The notes under the pieces were generated by a model that saw nothing but the letters and a program-made list of their open reading frames with translations, was not told where the DNA came from and searched no databases. From assembly GCA_049334165.1 (NCBI GenBank), contig JBEGHD010000005.1: a DNA stretch of 64,000 bases; one strand, written 5' to 3'. The translations under genes were made by a program, and so were the position numbers. Every line of letters starts with the position of its first letter. Within the stretch, counting starts at the first letter, position 1. This document shows, piece after piece, positions 17,556 through 26,519 of the stretch. Origin of the DNA: JBEGHD01 sp049334165. GTDB lineage: Bacteria > Bacteroidota > Bacteroidia > Flavobacteriales_D > Sanyastnellaceae.

Positions 17556-18818
17556 TCAGGGTAGCCTTTTGGATGCCTGAGCTCCTAATTTCTTCATTTT
17601 TTCGGCTCTCGACAACAAGTTTCCTTTGCCATCACCGACTTTTTTCAAAACTGTTTCATGGCTGTTTTGCAGAGCGTTGATTTGATTTCCCATTTTTTGG
17701 AGTTCTTCCAGAAGGCTTGCCAGTCGGTCGTACATCAACCCGCCTTGCTTTGCAATTTCGAGTACGTTTTTCCTTTGGTTTTCTTGTGTCCAAATGAAAG
17801 AAACGGTGCGCATCGTAGCCATCAGAGTGGAGGTCGTGACCACCACCACATTGTTATCAAGAGCCAGTTGATACAGTGAATCATCATTTCTGAAAGCTGC
17901 TGAAAATGCCGGTTCAATGGGGACGAAAAGCAAAATGTAGTCGGGTGACTTCAGCTGTTCGAGTTGTTGGTAGTTTTTGTTTCCGAGCGACTTTATGTGC
18001 GTTTTTAGACTCTCGATGTGCTTGTTTAAAAATGTCTTTTCTTCCTCTGCGGTTTCTGCCGAGCAAAACTTTTCGTAGGCTTTGAGCGACACTTTAGCAT
18101 CGATGATGAGGTGCTTTTCTTCCGGGAGGTGCACCAAAAAATCCGGTTGTTTCCGTCCGTCCTCATCGTTGAATGACGACTGTGTCTCGAAGTGAATTCC
18201 TTTTTCCAAACCCGACTTCAGCAGGACTTTTTCGAGTTGCCATTCACCCCAGTTTCCCTGAGCTTTGTTGTCTCCTTTCAGTGCGTTAGTGAGACCGCGT
18301 GCATCTTCATCGAGTTGTCGGTTGAGCAAGGTGAGGTTTTTCAATTCCTGGTCGAGTCTGGTGAGTTTCTCAGTTTCGTCCTTGTGCGCTTTTTCAACCT
18401 GTTCCTTAAATTGTTTGAGGTGTTCATCGAAGGGTCGGAGCACGTTTTGCAACTGTTCTTTTTCGAGCTTCGCGAGTCGCTCAGATCGCTCTTCCAGAAT
18501 ATTTTGAAAGGCCAGGGCAAACTTTTCTTCAAATTGTTTTTGTTCTTTTTGCAGTCGCTCGCCTTCCGTTTCCAGTTTCGACTTTAGGTTTTCGTTTACT
18601 GTATTCGCCTGGGTAAGCAGCTGTTTCAGTTTTGAGTTTTCGCTTGCCAGGTCAGATTTTTCACCTTCTAGTTTTTCCAATCCAAATTCCAGTCGATCGT
18701 TGATTTGTTTGGCTGACCTGACAGCGCTCGTAGCCGAAGCAAGTTTCCAGATGAGCCAGCCGATGGCGATCAGAGAAATAAAAAGAAGGGCGATGAGGAA
18801 ATATGAAATGTCACTCAT
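17556..18818 (-). CDS. rmuC: DNA recombination protein RmuC homologue
   Basis: A 420-residue protein with one N-terminal membrane helix (residues ~5-26), a long coiled coil (~40-180) and the RmuC domain (~180-400). That domain carries NKAQGNWGEWQLEKVLLKSG, KQPDFLVHLPEEKHLIIDAK and DYILLFVPIEPAFSAAF. The Asp-Ala-Lys of IIDAKVS resembles a PD-(D/E)xK nuclease core. Known role: limits rearrangement at inverted repeats; the mechanism is only partly known. It lies 3 nt after the BamA/TamA-like gene, so translation may be coupled. Confidence 0.95.
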   Translation of the reverse strand: MSDISYFLIALLFISLIAIGWLIWKLASATSAVRSAKQINDRLEFGLEKLEGEKSDLASENSKLKQLLTQANTVNENLKSKLETEGERLQKEQKQFEEKFALAFQNILEERSERLAKLEKEQLQNVLRPFDEHLKQFKEQVEKAHKDETEKLTRLDQELKNLTLLNRQLDEDARGLTNALKGDNKAQGNWGEWQLEKVLLKSGLEKGIHFETQSSFNDEDGRKQPDFLVHLPEEKHLIIDAKVSLKAYEKFCSAETAEEEKTFLNKHIESLKTHIKSLGNKNYQQLEQLKSPDYILLFVPIEPAFSAAFRNDDSLYQLALDNNVVVVTTSTLMATMRTVSFIWTQENQRKNVLEIAKQGGLMYDRLASLLEELQKMGNQINALQNSHETVLKKVGDGKGNLLSRAEKMKKLGAQASKRLP

Positions 18819-18821
18819 TTT

Positions 18822-20567
18822 TTAAAAGAGGTTTACAAATCCGAAATGGACTCTTGAGTTTCGGAATAAAAAAGGATTTTCAAATTGCTGTCCGATAGCG
18901 TAGTTGATTGAAAATATTCCTGCTTTAGTTTCGAAGCTGAATCCTGCTCCCACTCCAAACGGATCATCCGATGTGAAAGTGTTTGTGTTGTTGTTTTCGT
19001 AGTAGCCGTGGTCGTAGAAGATAGATGCGTAGGAGTTTTCTTCGAGGATGAATCTGAATTCGGCTGTTCCAATGGCATAGAGGTTGGCCTGAATGGACTG
19101 TTCAAAAAAGCCTCGCAAAGACTGAATTCCACCGATTCTAAACATCTCGTTTTCAAACAAAGCCTCGCTTTGCAGCCAGCCGGATTGTGTTCCGATTTTA
19201 ATCGTTCCGCGGCCTCCAATAGGAATGAAGAAATTGGCAAATCCGGAGGTTCTGTACTGCGCCACCGTTTGCTCGGTTGGGTCCTCGCCTTCGTTGTCGG
19301 GCTCAAGAGTGTAGCGCTTTTGCCCTGCACTCGCCTGCAGTTCCACCTGCCAGCCTCTCCTCGGGTTGAATCGGTAGTCCAGGTTCTCGCGATGAAGGCC
19401 TAGTCCGTAGTAGTTCACCCGTGTGTCCGATAGGCTTTCGAATCCATCTTCAGGGGTGCTGACCTGACTCAACTGGTTGCTGACTTCACGGCTCACAAAA
19501 ACCTTGTAATAGTCGTACCCCTGAAGTTGGTAAAACACACCGCCTTCGAGCATGAGGTTCGTAAAAGTCGTGTCTCTCCGATAGATATCGATAGCCCCGT
19601 CCACGCCAAAGGGAGTTCCGAAAAGAAACGGATACTTGATGTTGGCCTTGAGTGTCTGGGTCTGGGTTTGTAGTTTTTTCCAGTTCAGGTAGAATGTCTC
19701 ACCGCGCTTCAGGCTATTCACGAGCCGGAGCTCTACATCGCCTGTGAACTGGACGTCACTGGTTTCTTCATCCTGCTGAAGCCCGAGAATTCCGTTAAAA
19801 GAATTGGCTGACTTTTCCTCTACGTAAAGAAAAAGTTGGGCATAGTCCTTAAAGAACACCACTTGCGGACTTTTGGTGGTTTTCAAAAAAGGGATTTCAC
19901 GAATCTTGCCTTCAACTCGCTTCATTTTTTGCTCGTTGTATGGGCTTCCTTTTTGAAGAGCGAGGTAATACCGCAGATACTTTTCATTAATCTCGTCAGT
20001 ACTTTTCACAACTATGCTGTCGAGTGTGATGAGCTGATTTTTTTCGATTTGAAGATTTGCGCTAATCGATGAGTCGGTTAGTGCTACCTCATTCATGCTC
20101 ACGGTAGCAAAAGGGTAACCTGAGTTCTCCAGTTTGCTGATGGCCTTTTCATACAGTTCAAGATATTGCTCAATCAGCAGAGGGTTTTTTCTCAGCTTCC
20201 GCAGTTCACCATCAAGCCCAAGAGATGAAAAAAGATCTTCCTGAGTAATTTCGATTTTGTTGTATCGAAATGTCGGGCCAAAGAATAAATTTAGGCGAAG
20301 GGTGCTATCCTGAGAGGTGGCTGGTAAAGTGTCGACAGAGAATCCAGCGTTCCCACTGAGCAGCGCATCGTTTCTCACTTCGCTCAAATACTTTGAGAGC
20401 TGCAAGTCAGACTTGAAAATCGACTGTTCCGCCACCCAGTCCGGATTGTCTGAAGACCATTTGACTCTCACAACGCTCGAGTCGATTTGACCCGTAGCTG
20501 CAAGCGAGATGCAAACCAAAGTTGCCAGTAAGAGAAAGATGATATGGAGGTTACGCAAGTCCGGCAT
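18822..20567 (-). CDS. BamA/TamA-family outer-membrane protein (POTRA plus barrel)
   Basis: A 581-residue protein with a signal-like hydrophobic start (~residues 8-27, ending AATGQ). About two POTRA-like modules follow (~95-250, for example FGPTFRYNKIEITQ and LEKAISKLENSGYPFATV). The rest is an Omp85-type barrel. The barrel has the conserved loop IGGIQSLRGFFEQ (a version of the (V/I)RG(F/Y) loop-6 motif) and ends in a Phe (FGFVNLF), as barrels usually do. At 581 residues it is shorter than BamA and closer to TamA or smaller D15-type proteins. A role in barrel insertion or lipid traffic is inferred from the family. First gene of the minus-strand run with rmuC, the GWxTD gene and rlmB. Confidence 0.88.
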   Translation of the reverse strand: MPDLRNLHIIFLLLATLVCISLAATGQIDSSVVRVKWSSDNPDWVAEQSIFKSDLQLSKYLSEVRNDALLSGNAGFSVDTLPATSQDSTLRLNLFFGPTFRYNKIEITQEDLFSSLGLDGELRKLRKNPLLIEQYLELYEKAISKLENSGYPFATVSMNEVALTDSSISANLQIEKNQLITLDSIVVKSTDEINEKYLRYYLALQKGSPYNEQKMKRVEGKIREIPFLKTTKSPQVVFFKDYAQLFLYVEEKSANSFNGILGLQQDEETSDVQFTGDVELRLVNSLKRGETFYLNWKKLQTQTQTLKANIKYPFLFGTPFGVDGAIDIYRRDTTFTNLMLEGGVFYQLQGYDYYKVFVSREVSNQLSQVSTPEDGFESLSDTRVNYYGLGLHRENLDYRFNPRRGWQVELQASAGQKRYTLEPDNEGEDPTEQTVAQYRTSGFANFFIPIGGRGTIKIGTQSGWLQSEALFENEMFRIGGIQSLRGFFEQSIQANLYAIGTAEFRFILEENSYASIFYDHGYYENNNTNTFTSDDPFGVGAGFSFETKAGIFSINYAIGQQFENPFLFRNSRVHFGFVNLF

Positions 20568-20756
20568 TAGCTGATGGCTAAACTAAATTCCTGTCCAAAT
20601 ATTATTGTTGTCAGCTTTAGAAGTTCTTCTCTTTTGAATGTTTTGAGAAATAAAGCAGAGCAACTTTTCGTTCAAGAACAATGTCTCGTTTTAGCAGTTT
20701 CAAGCTTTATTTTTGAGGAGTTGTGTGCTTCAAAAAAGTGGTTAACTTGCATTGAA

Positions 20757-20784
20757 TTGGGCATCAGATTAATTTTTACTTTTG
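20757..20784 (+). promoter_or_regulatory. Putative promoter of the small lipoprotein gene
   Basis: TTG at 20757-20759, 17 bp, then TACTTTTG at 20777-20784, matching the Bacteroidota TAnnTTTG -7 element. It predicts a start near 20790 and a leader of about 27 nt. Confidence 0.55.
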
Positions 20785-20816
20785 CTCTTGACTCCTTTTA
20801 TAAATTAACTAATGTG

Positions 20817-20954
20817 ATGAAAAAGATTCTAGGTTTCCTCTTCCTTTTAGTTTTCCTTTCTGCCATGGTTGTTTCTTGCGGCCGAAAAGCCAAATGCGCA
20901 GCCTACGACAGTGTCCAGCTCGATGAGCTGAATGAATTGAAAGATCAGCATTAA
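20817..20954 (+). CDS. Small lipoprotein of unknown function (45 residues)
   Basis: The start ATG at 20817 gives a 45-residue peptide. It has a Lys-Lys start, a hydrophobic core, lipobox MVVSC (Cys21) and a short charged tail ending in ELNELKDQH. The frame is open further upstream to 20574, but a TAnnTTTG promoter at 20777-20784 and the ideal lipoprotein signal favour the short form. Likely a membrane-anchored small lipoprotein; function unknown. It converges on and abuts the OsmC gene. Confidence 0.72.
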   Translation: MKKILGFLFLLVFLSAMVVSCGRKAKCAAYDSVQLDELNELKDQH

Positions 20955-21362
20955 TTATTCTTCAAAGTGAATACTCACGTCCTGTTTTACTTCAGGATGA
21001 ATACTTAGCGCTACCGGACAGTCAATTGCAGCTTTCTTTAACGCTTTCTTTTCCGTTTCACTAAAAGTGCCTTTCACCCGAAGTTCAATTTTAACTTCAC
21101 CGATCCTTCTCGGATTACTGAGCATAGCTTTCTCAATTTTCGCCTCCATTGCTTCAATTAGGATATTTCTCTTGTTAGCTGTAATACCCATGATTGTGAT
21201 CATGCAAGAAGCTAAAGAAGTGCACATTAAATCGGTAGGTGAAAAGGCTTCTCCTTTGCCGTGATTATCTTTGGGAGCATCTGTGATGATTTGATTTTTG
21301 GAATCACAGTGAGTAGCCTCACAGCGCAATGTCCCCAGGTATTTGACTTGCATATTACTCAT
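20955..21362 (-). CDS. OsmC family protein
   Basis: A 135-residue OsmC-fold protein, related to peroxiredoxin-like OsmC/Ohr and to YhfA. The sequence has GKGEAFSPTDLMCTSLASCM, with one Cys at the usual first position (LMCTS) and another in LASCM, and the closing domain ...DCPVALSIHPEV. Family members reduce organic peroxides with paired cysteines; whether this YhfA-like branch does is unsettled. The stop codon abuts that of the convergent small lipoprotein gene. It diverges from the barrel-like gene at 21427. Confidence 0.9.
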   Translation of the reverse strand: MSNMQVKYLGTLRCEATHCDSKNQIITDAPKDNHGKGEAFSPTDLMCTSLASCMITIMGITANKRNILIEAMEAKIEKAMLSNPRRIGEVKIELRVKGTFSETEKKALKKAAIDCPVALSIHPEVKQDVSIHFEE

Positions 21363-21395
21363 GAACTTTGAACTCTTTAAAAGGTTGTAAATTCG

Positions 21396-21403
21396 TACTT
21401 TTG
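21396..21403 (+). promoter_or_regulatory. Putative -7 element for the barrel-like protein and lipA
   Basis: TACTTTTG matches TAnnTTTG. The nearest upstream TTTG (21367-21370) is 25 bp away, longer than usual, so the -33 part is uncertain. The predicted start near 21410 leaves a leader of ~17 nt before the TTG codon at 21427, supporting that non-ATG start. Confidence 0.45.
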
Positions 21404-21426
21404 ATCGACAAATTAACGTAATAAAC

Positions 21427-22182
21427 TTGATTAGAATTCCCGCTACATTATTGCTGCTCTTCCTGGTACTGAACAGTTTTGGCCAGGACGAAGGGGTTGA
21501 GGAGGATGTGAAGTTGATTTACAATTCTCAATTTGCTGGTGGTTTGAGCATTCATACCAACGGAGCGGGAGGTTTTTTCTATCTCGGGAAATACAAGGGC
21601 ATTAAGAATGTCTGGACCTTTGGGCTCGATATTCTTTACATGAAGCACGAAAAGGAAATTAAGAGCTACAATCCGGTTTATGAAGACTCTCGGGGTTACG
21701 TCTACGGGAAGCTCAACAACTTTTACATTTTTAGGCCTACCATTGGTCAAAAACACATCATCACTGAGAAAATAAGGCAAAAGGGAGTTCAGGTCGGGTT
21801 TCACTGGCAGGTGGGTCCATCACTCGGAGTTACAAAACCCGTATACCTGGAAATCGGTTATCCGTCAATCCCTTACGACTCGCTGCAGGTGGAGCGTTAC
21901 GATCCTGAACGTCACGATATTGAACTTATTTATGGCAAAGCCAGTGGATTCAGAGGGCTTTCTGAATTAAAGCTATATCCCGGGGCTTTCGCCAAATTCG
22001 CATTCAATTTTGAATACTCGAACGAAAACGACAGAATTAAGGGGATTGAGGTAGGAGTTGCCATGGATGCATACCTTAGGGAAATTCCAATTATGGCAGA
22101 AAGTGAAGTGGCCAACAACCGCCAGCTCTTCACCACTTTGTTCCTCAATTTTTTCTTTGGAAAGAAGTATACCGCAAGATGA
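21427..22182 (+). CDS. Predicted outer-membrane beta-barrel-like protein, TTG start
   Basis: A 251-residue exported protein. A hydrophobic signal (residues ~3-18) ends at SFGQ, then come alternating strands (FAGGLSIHTNGAGGFFYLGKY, GVQVGFHWQVGPSLGV) and an aromatic C-terminal part (FTTLFLNFFFGKKY). I recognise no named family; strand pattern and aromatic girdle suggest a small barrel. No in-frame ATG fits: the first usable start is TTG at 21427, and an in-frame stop lies at 21388. The stop overlaps the lipA start by 4 nt (ATGA), so the two are translationally coupled. Confidence 0.75.
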   Translation: MIRIPATLLLLFLVLNSFGQDEGVEEDVKLIYNSQFAGGLSIHTNGAGGFFYLGKYKGIKNVWTFGLDILYMKHEKEIKSYNPVYEDSRGYVYGKLNNFYIFRPTIGQKHIITEKIRQKGVQVGFHWQVGPSLGVTKPVYLEIGYPSIPYDSLQVERYDPERHDIELIYGKASGFRGLSELKLYPGAFAKFAFNFEYSNENDRIKGIEVGVAMDAYLREIPIMAESEVANNRQLFTTLFLNFFFGKKYTAR

Positions 22183-23057
22183 CAGAAACCTTATTAGTAG
22201 AGAAAGAAAAAAAACAGCGGACTCCAAAGCCCAAGTGGCTCAGGGTGAAATTGCCTACGGGTGAGAGTTATAAGCAAGTGCGTGACATTGTTTCAGAGCA
22301 CGGTCTTCACACAATTTGCGAAAGCGGAAACTGCCCAAATATGGGCGAGTGTTGGGGAGCAGGTACAGCTACCTTTATGATTTTGGGAAATGTTTGTACC
22401 AGAAGTTGTGGTTTTTGTGCCGTGGAAACTGGAAGGCCGGGAGACGTAGACCAGTTCGAGCCAGCAAAGGTCGCCAAGTCTGTTCACCTGATGGAAGTGA
22501 AACATGCTGTGATCACCAGTGTAGACCGAGATGATTTGGCCGATGGTGGTTCGGAGATTTGGGCACAGACGGTTCGTGCTATTCGTAGAAAATGCCCTGA
22601 GACAACTTTGGAAACACTCATTCCAGACTTCGGAGGCAAGTGGGAAAACCTTCAGCGCGTTATAGATGTTGCTCCCGAAATAGTCTCACACAATCTCGAG
22701 ACTGTTCGGAGGCTAACCAAAGAAGTTCGCATTCAGGCCAAATATGACAGAAGTCTCGAGGTACTACGCAGACTGAAGAAAGGAGGGATGAAAACCAAGT
22801 CAGGCATAATGCTCGGATTAGGGGAAACGCAAGAGGAAATTGTAGAAACAATGGATGACTTGCGATCTGTGGGTGTTGATGTGATGACCTTAGGTCAATA
22901 TTTACAGCCAACTCCAAAACACCTACCGGTTCAGGAGTTTATTCGCCCTGAAAAATTTCAGGAGTACAAACAAATTGGTCTTGAAAAAGGTTTTCGATTT
23001 GTTGAAAGTGGTCCTCTTGTAAGATCGTCCTATCATGCTGAGAAACACTTGTTTTAA
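22179..23057 (+). CDS. lipA: Lipoyl synthase
   Basis: Radical-SAM enzyme that inserts two sulfurs into octanoyl groups on lipoyl domains. It has 292 residues. Both iron-sulfur sites are present: the auxiliary cluster ligands C47, C52 and C58 in CESGNCPNMGECW, and the radical-SAM C73, C77 and C80 in CTRSCGFC. The C-terminal RSSYHAEK supplies the expected Ser ligand. It serves lipoylated 2-oxo-acid dehydrogenases; lpdA, encoding their E3 subunit, lies at 58.7 kb. The ATG overlaps the upstream stop by 4 nt. Confidence 0.97.
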   Translation: MTETLLVEKEKKQRTPKPKWLRVKLPTGESYKQVRDIVSEHGLHTICESGNCPNMGECWGAGTATFMILGNVCTRSCGFCAVETGRPGDVDQFEPAKVAKSVHLMEVKHAVITSVDRDDLADGGSEIWAQTVRAIRRKCPETTLETLIPDFGGKWENLQRVIDVAPEIVSHNLETVRRLTKEVRIQAKYDRSLEVLRRLKKGGMKTKSGIMLGLGETQEEIVETMDDLRSVGVDVMTLGQYLQPTPKHLPVQEFIRPEKFQEYKQIGLEKGFRFVESGPLVRSSYHAEKHLF

Positions 23058-23178
23058 GAAAAGGAGTTTTTGATACGTATATATATCGCGGCATTTGCGA
23101 GAAAATCAGTTTTAATGATTTGTTAATTATTGTAAATTGCCGCTCGTTTACTAAATCTGGAGAAAATCTACATTTAAG

Positions 23179-26100
23179 ATGAAATTAAAAAGTTTACTAT
23201 TTATTTCCAGCGGATTGGCCACAGTGGCTTTGATCGCTATTGTAGCAGCCAACCTCACGGCAGACACAATTAAAGCTAACTACTCAACGCGCCAGGCTCA
23301 GGCTTCAGACCAGGGTATCAAAGGAGCTCAGGAGTATTACAAGCTTATCAAATCGAACGTTAACACAGGCGAGATTGAGCCTGAAGATATCGCAGCTACT
23401 AGAGAAGCGATTAGAACAACACCCTCAACCAGATCTTCTGCTTCAGACATTAATTGGGTAGAAATGGGGCCTGACAACGTTGGAGGTAGAACCAGAGCCA
23501 TCGCAGCGGTGGACAATAATACACTCTACGCAGGATCCGTTTCAGGTGGATTGTGGGTTTCCTACAATGCCGGAAACAACTGGGGTCGAGTAGATGGTTT
23601 TGGCGGTGCCAGTGGTATTGATGATAACCTCATGGTTTCTTCATTAGCAATTGCTGGAAACGGAGACATCCTCGTTGGAACAGGTTCTAGATTTGAAAGT
23701 CCTAACGGTGCCGGAGGAAGTGGTTTCCTCGGTGGGGGGCTTTTTATCTCAAAGGATGACGGTGAAACATTTTCACTAGTAGAAGGAACCCAGCCAACTT
23801 TGTTTAATGGAAACTCTGACTGGACATTTATTGAGCAGCTGAGAACTGACCCATTGGACGGTAACAAAGTCTGGATTGCATTCAATGGTGGACTTGGTTA
23901 CTACAACGTAGAAACAGAAGAACTTTACGACCCAACCGAAGAAGGAGCCCTATCTGGACTTTCTTCAGGTGGAATTGACGACCTTCAGGTGACTCCTGAC
24001 GGTTCAGTTATGTTGGCGGCCAATCGCTTTCAGGTGGTTTACAGATCTACCGATGGTGGAGAAAACTGGGAAAATATCTCAGCTGGTTTGCCAGGTGGTA
24101 ACCGTGTAGAGTTGGCAATTTCTCCAGATGATCCAAATTACATGTACGCCTTATTCTCAAATGGTGGAAACATGGGTGGAGCATACGCTTCAACTAACAT
24201 GGGAGATAGCTGGAATGAAATATGGCCAGCAGGTAATCCAAATTACAACCCGTTTGGAACTAATGGACAAGGGTTCTATGACAATATTGTAATTGTAAAG
24301 AAAGGCGATCCAGAAACGGCTTTCTTTGGTGGTGTCACGCTTTGGAAGTGTGGAGCTACCAATCAGCAGCCTGAGCAAATTGCTGCGAACTTTGCATTTG
24401 GAACTTCGAACCTCTATGTGCACTCCGATATTCACGAGTTCATGTACACTGATGATGGAACCCTCTACATCGGAACTGATGGAGGAGTATTCAAGTCAAA
24501 TGACAATGGTCAGACATTTAGTACTTCCAGTAAAGGTTTCAAGACCATTCAGTTCTACGACATTGCGCACTCATCTAGAGACAACGTAATGGGTGGTACT
24601 CAAGATAACGGAACACAATACATTCCTAATGATGGAACTTTCCTTTCTGACCTCGAGTCTATTCAAGTTTTGGGAGGTGATGGTTTCGGAACAGAGATTT
24701 CAAAAGTTACTGCAGACGATCAGGGTGCTTTCTTCGGAACACTTTATTATGGTGATTTGAGAAGAAGCTACGCACAAGCAGAGCCTTCACAGTTCTACAG
24801 TGGAGATCTGGCGACTCTCTTCGCAACAAATGGTGGTGAAGTTGGTCAGTTCTTTACGTGTATCGAACTTCACGAAAACACTAACAACCCGAACTCAGAG
24901 CAGTATGTGGTTCTCCAGAACCCTTATGACTCTACTTTTGTGAGTGATGAGCCTACTGACTTTACTGTACTTTCTGAAAATATGGCCATTCCTTACACTT
25001 ACACACTTCCAGCAGGTGATTCACTTCGCTATTGGGAAGAGCTTGTTCGTCCTGAAGTAATTCTCGATGAGCCTCTAGGTGAATTTGATCCAAACTATTT
25101 TTGGCTTGAGTCGCAAATCCTTGCGGAAATTATCGTGGAGTGTGATACTGTCGATACTACTCAAGTAGGGACCGATATTGAAACAGTTCTCAATCCTATT
25201 GATTCTTGCTACACTGTCATGACAGGTCCGGATTCTGATACAACACTTTGTATCACTATCGGTTACGATACTACTTTCGTTGAGACTCCTATTTATGAAT
25301 TCACAGTTGAATGCGATTCAATGTACCGCTATGCTGAAGATGTACAGACGGAAGTGAAAGAGAGAATTCAGGTTCTTGACCCATACACTTCTATGCTTGC
25401 TATCGGTTTTCAGGGATCGGCTGGTATTTGGTTGACCAGACAGGGGCTTGATTTCAATACCACACCAGAGTGGTACAAGGTAGTTCCAAGTGTGAGCGGA
25501 TATGTAACGGACATCGAGTTTACCAAAGATGGTGAGCACATGTTCTACACAACTACAGCCGGACGTCTTTACAGACTTGACGGATTGCAGGATGCCTGGA
25601 CAGAAGAAGGGTTTGCTAATCTACCTGCCCCGGTTGAAATTGAAACTTCAGGAAACGTTGCTATGGACGTGGCAGTAGATCCAAATGACAACGATCACGT
25701 GATTGTTGTTTACGGTAACTACGGTGGTGGCAGCAAAGTTAGACGCTCTACCAACGCAACTTCAGATACTCCTGACTTTAGTAATGTTTGGAGTCTCGAC
25801 AACCCTGCGCTGAATGCAATGCCAGTATACTCTTGCCTGATTGACGTAACTAATCCAGATCGATACATTGTCGGTACTGAATTTGGTATTTACCTTTCAG
25901 AAGATGCTGGTGACAGTTGGGAGCAATGCAACACGGGAGATATGGAAAAAGTACCAGTTTACACGCTTGATCAGCAGATTTATGATAACGAACGCTTTAT
26001 TGACGCAACCAACTACGGTTTTGTTTATGCAGGAACGCACGGTCGCGGTATCATGAAGACTGAAGACTACGCTATTGTAAATGTGGATGAAGAAGACGGA

Positions 26101-26376
26101 TTTGATTCAGACGATCAAGCCCAGCTTCTAGTGTATCCAAACCCAACGAGCAACAACGCAACTCTTGAGTTTGTTTCTGATGCAGGAGTTAAAGATGCAA
26201 CAGTAAAAATCTACAACATTAGTGGAAAACTAATGAAGACCATCCGCAAAGGAAACCTTCCTGGAGGTAAAAACTCAGTGAAACTAGATCTCGCTGAGCT
26301 TCCTGTAGGAAACTACATCCTGAGCCTCGAAGCTGGCAAAGCTAGCGGAGTTTCTAAGTTTGTAATTATGAGATAA
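23179..26376 (+). CDS. Large secreted beta-propeller (BNR/VPS10-like) protein with T9SS type A sorting domain
   Basis: 1065 residues. A hydrophobic signal/anchor lies at ~4-24. BNR/sialidase-type Asp-box repeats follow (YRSTDGGENWENIS, AYASTNMGDSWNEI, FKSNDNGQTFSTS, YLSEDAGDSWEQC), with WVEMGPDNVGGRTRAI at the front, as in VPS10/xyloglucanase-type propellers. A D/T-rich, four-Cys insert at ~residues 645-715 interrupts the propeller. The C-terminus (~985-1065; LLVYPNPTSNN to FVIMR) is a T9SS type A sorting domain. No catalytic residues can be assigned, so a binding, glycoside or protease-associated role is open. Stand-alone gene with a strong terminator. Confidence 0.9.
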   Translation: MKLKSLLFISSGLATVALIAIVAANLTADTIKANYSTRQAQASDQGIKGAQEYYKLIKSNVNTGEIEPEDIAATREAIRTTPSTRSSASDINWVEMGPDNVGGRTRAIAAVDNNTLYAGSVSGGLWVSYNAGNNWGRVDGFGGASGIDDNLMVSSLAIAGNGDILVGTGSRFESPNGAGGSGFLGGGLFISKDDGETFSLVEGTQPTLFNGNSDWTFIEQLRTDPLDGNKVWIAFNGGLGYYNVETEELYDPTEEGALSGLSSGGIDDLQVTPDGSVMLAANRFQVVYRSTDGGENWENISAGLPGGNRVELAISPDDPNYMYALFSNGGNMGGAYASTNMGDSWNEIWPAGNPNYNPFGTNGQGFYDNIVIVKKGDPETAFFGGVTLWKCGATNQQPEQIAANFAFGTSNLYVHSDIHEFMYTDDGTLYIGTDGGVFKSNDNGQTFSTSSKGFKTIQFYDIAHSSRDNVMGGTQDNGTQYIPNDGTFLSDLESIQVLGGDGFGTEISKVTADDQGAFFGTLYYGDLRRSYAQAEPSQFYSGDLATLFATNGGEVGQFFTCIELHENTNNPNSEQYVVLQNPYDSTFVSDEPTDFTVLSENMAIPYTYTLPAGDSLRYWEELVRPEVILDEPLGEFDPNYFWLESQILAEIIVECDTVDTTQVGTDIETVLNPIDSCYTVMTGPDSDTTLCITIGYDTTFVETPIYEFTVECDSMYRYAEDVQTEVKERIQVLDPYTSMLAIGFQGSAGIWLTRQGLDFNTTPEWYKVVPSVSGYVTDIEFTKDGEHMFYTTTAGRLYRLDGLQDAWTEEGFANLPAPVEIETSGNVAMDVAVDPNDNDHVIVVYGNYGGGSKVRRSTNATSDTPDFSNVWSLDNPALNAMPVYSCLIDVTNPDRYIVGTEFGIYLSEDAGDSWEQCNTGDMEKVPVYTLDQQIYDNERFIDATNYGFVYAGTHGRGIMKTEDYAIVNVDEEDGFDSDDQAQLLVYPNPTSNNATLEFVSDAGVKDATVKIYNISGKLMKTIRKGNLPGGKNSVKLDLAELPVGNYILSLEAGKASGVSKFVIMR

Positions 26377-26404
26377 GCTGAGGCTTAAATCAAAATAATT
26401 TTAA

Positions 26405-26440
26405 AGCCGCGCTTTCATCGAGAAAGCGCGGCTTTTTTAT
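26405..26440 (+). terminator. Rho-independent terminator after the propeller protein gene
   Basis: AAAGCCGCGCTTTC and GAAAGCGCGGCTTT form a perfect 14-bp stem with a 5-nt loop, followed by T residues to 26440. It lies 28 nt past the stop. Confidence 0.93.
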
Positions 26441-26519
26441 GTCTTGTTTGTCGGGTTCTGTTTAAAATGAAATCCGCGTGACTTAAGGAGCGGAAGTAAA
26501 TTTTTAACTTGCCGGACTT

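Noticed and set aside
20574..20816. Longer form of the 45-residue lipoprotein
   Set aside because: A promoter-like TACTTTTG lies inside that stretch and the short form has a perfect lipoprotein signal.
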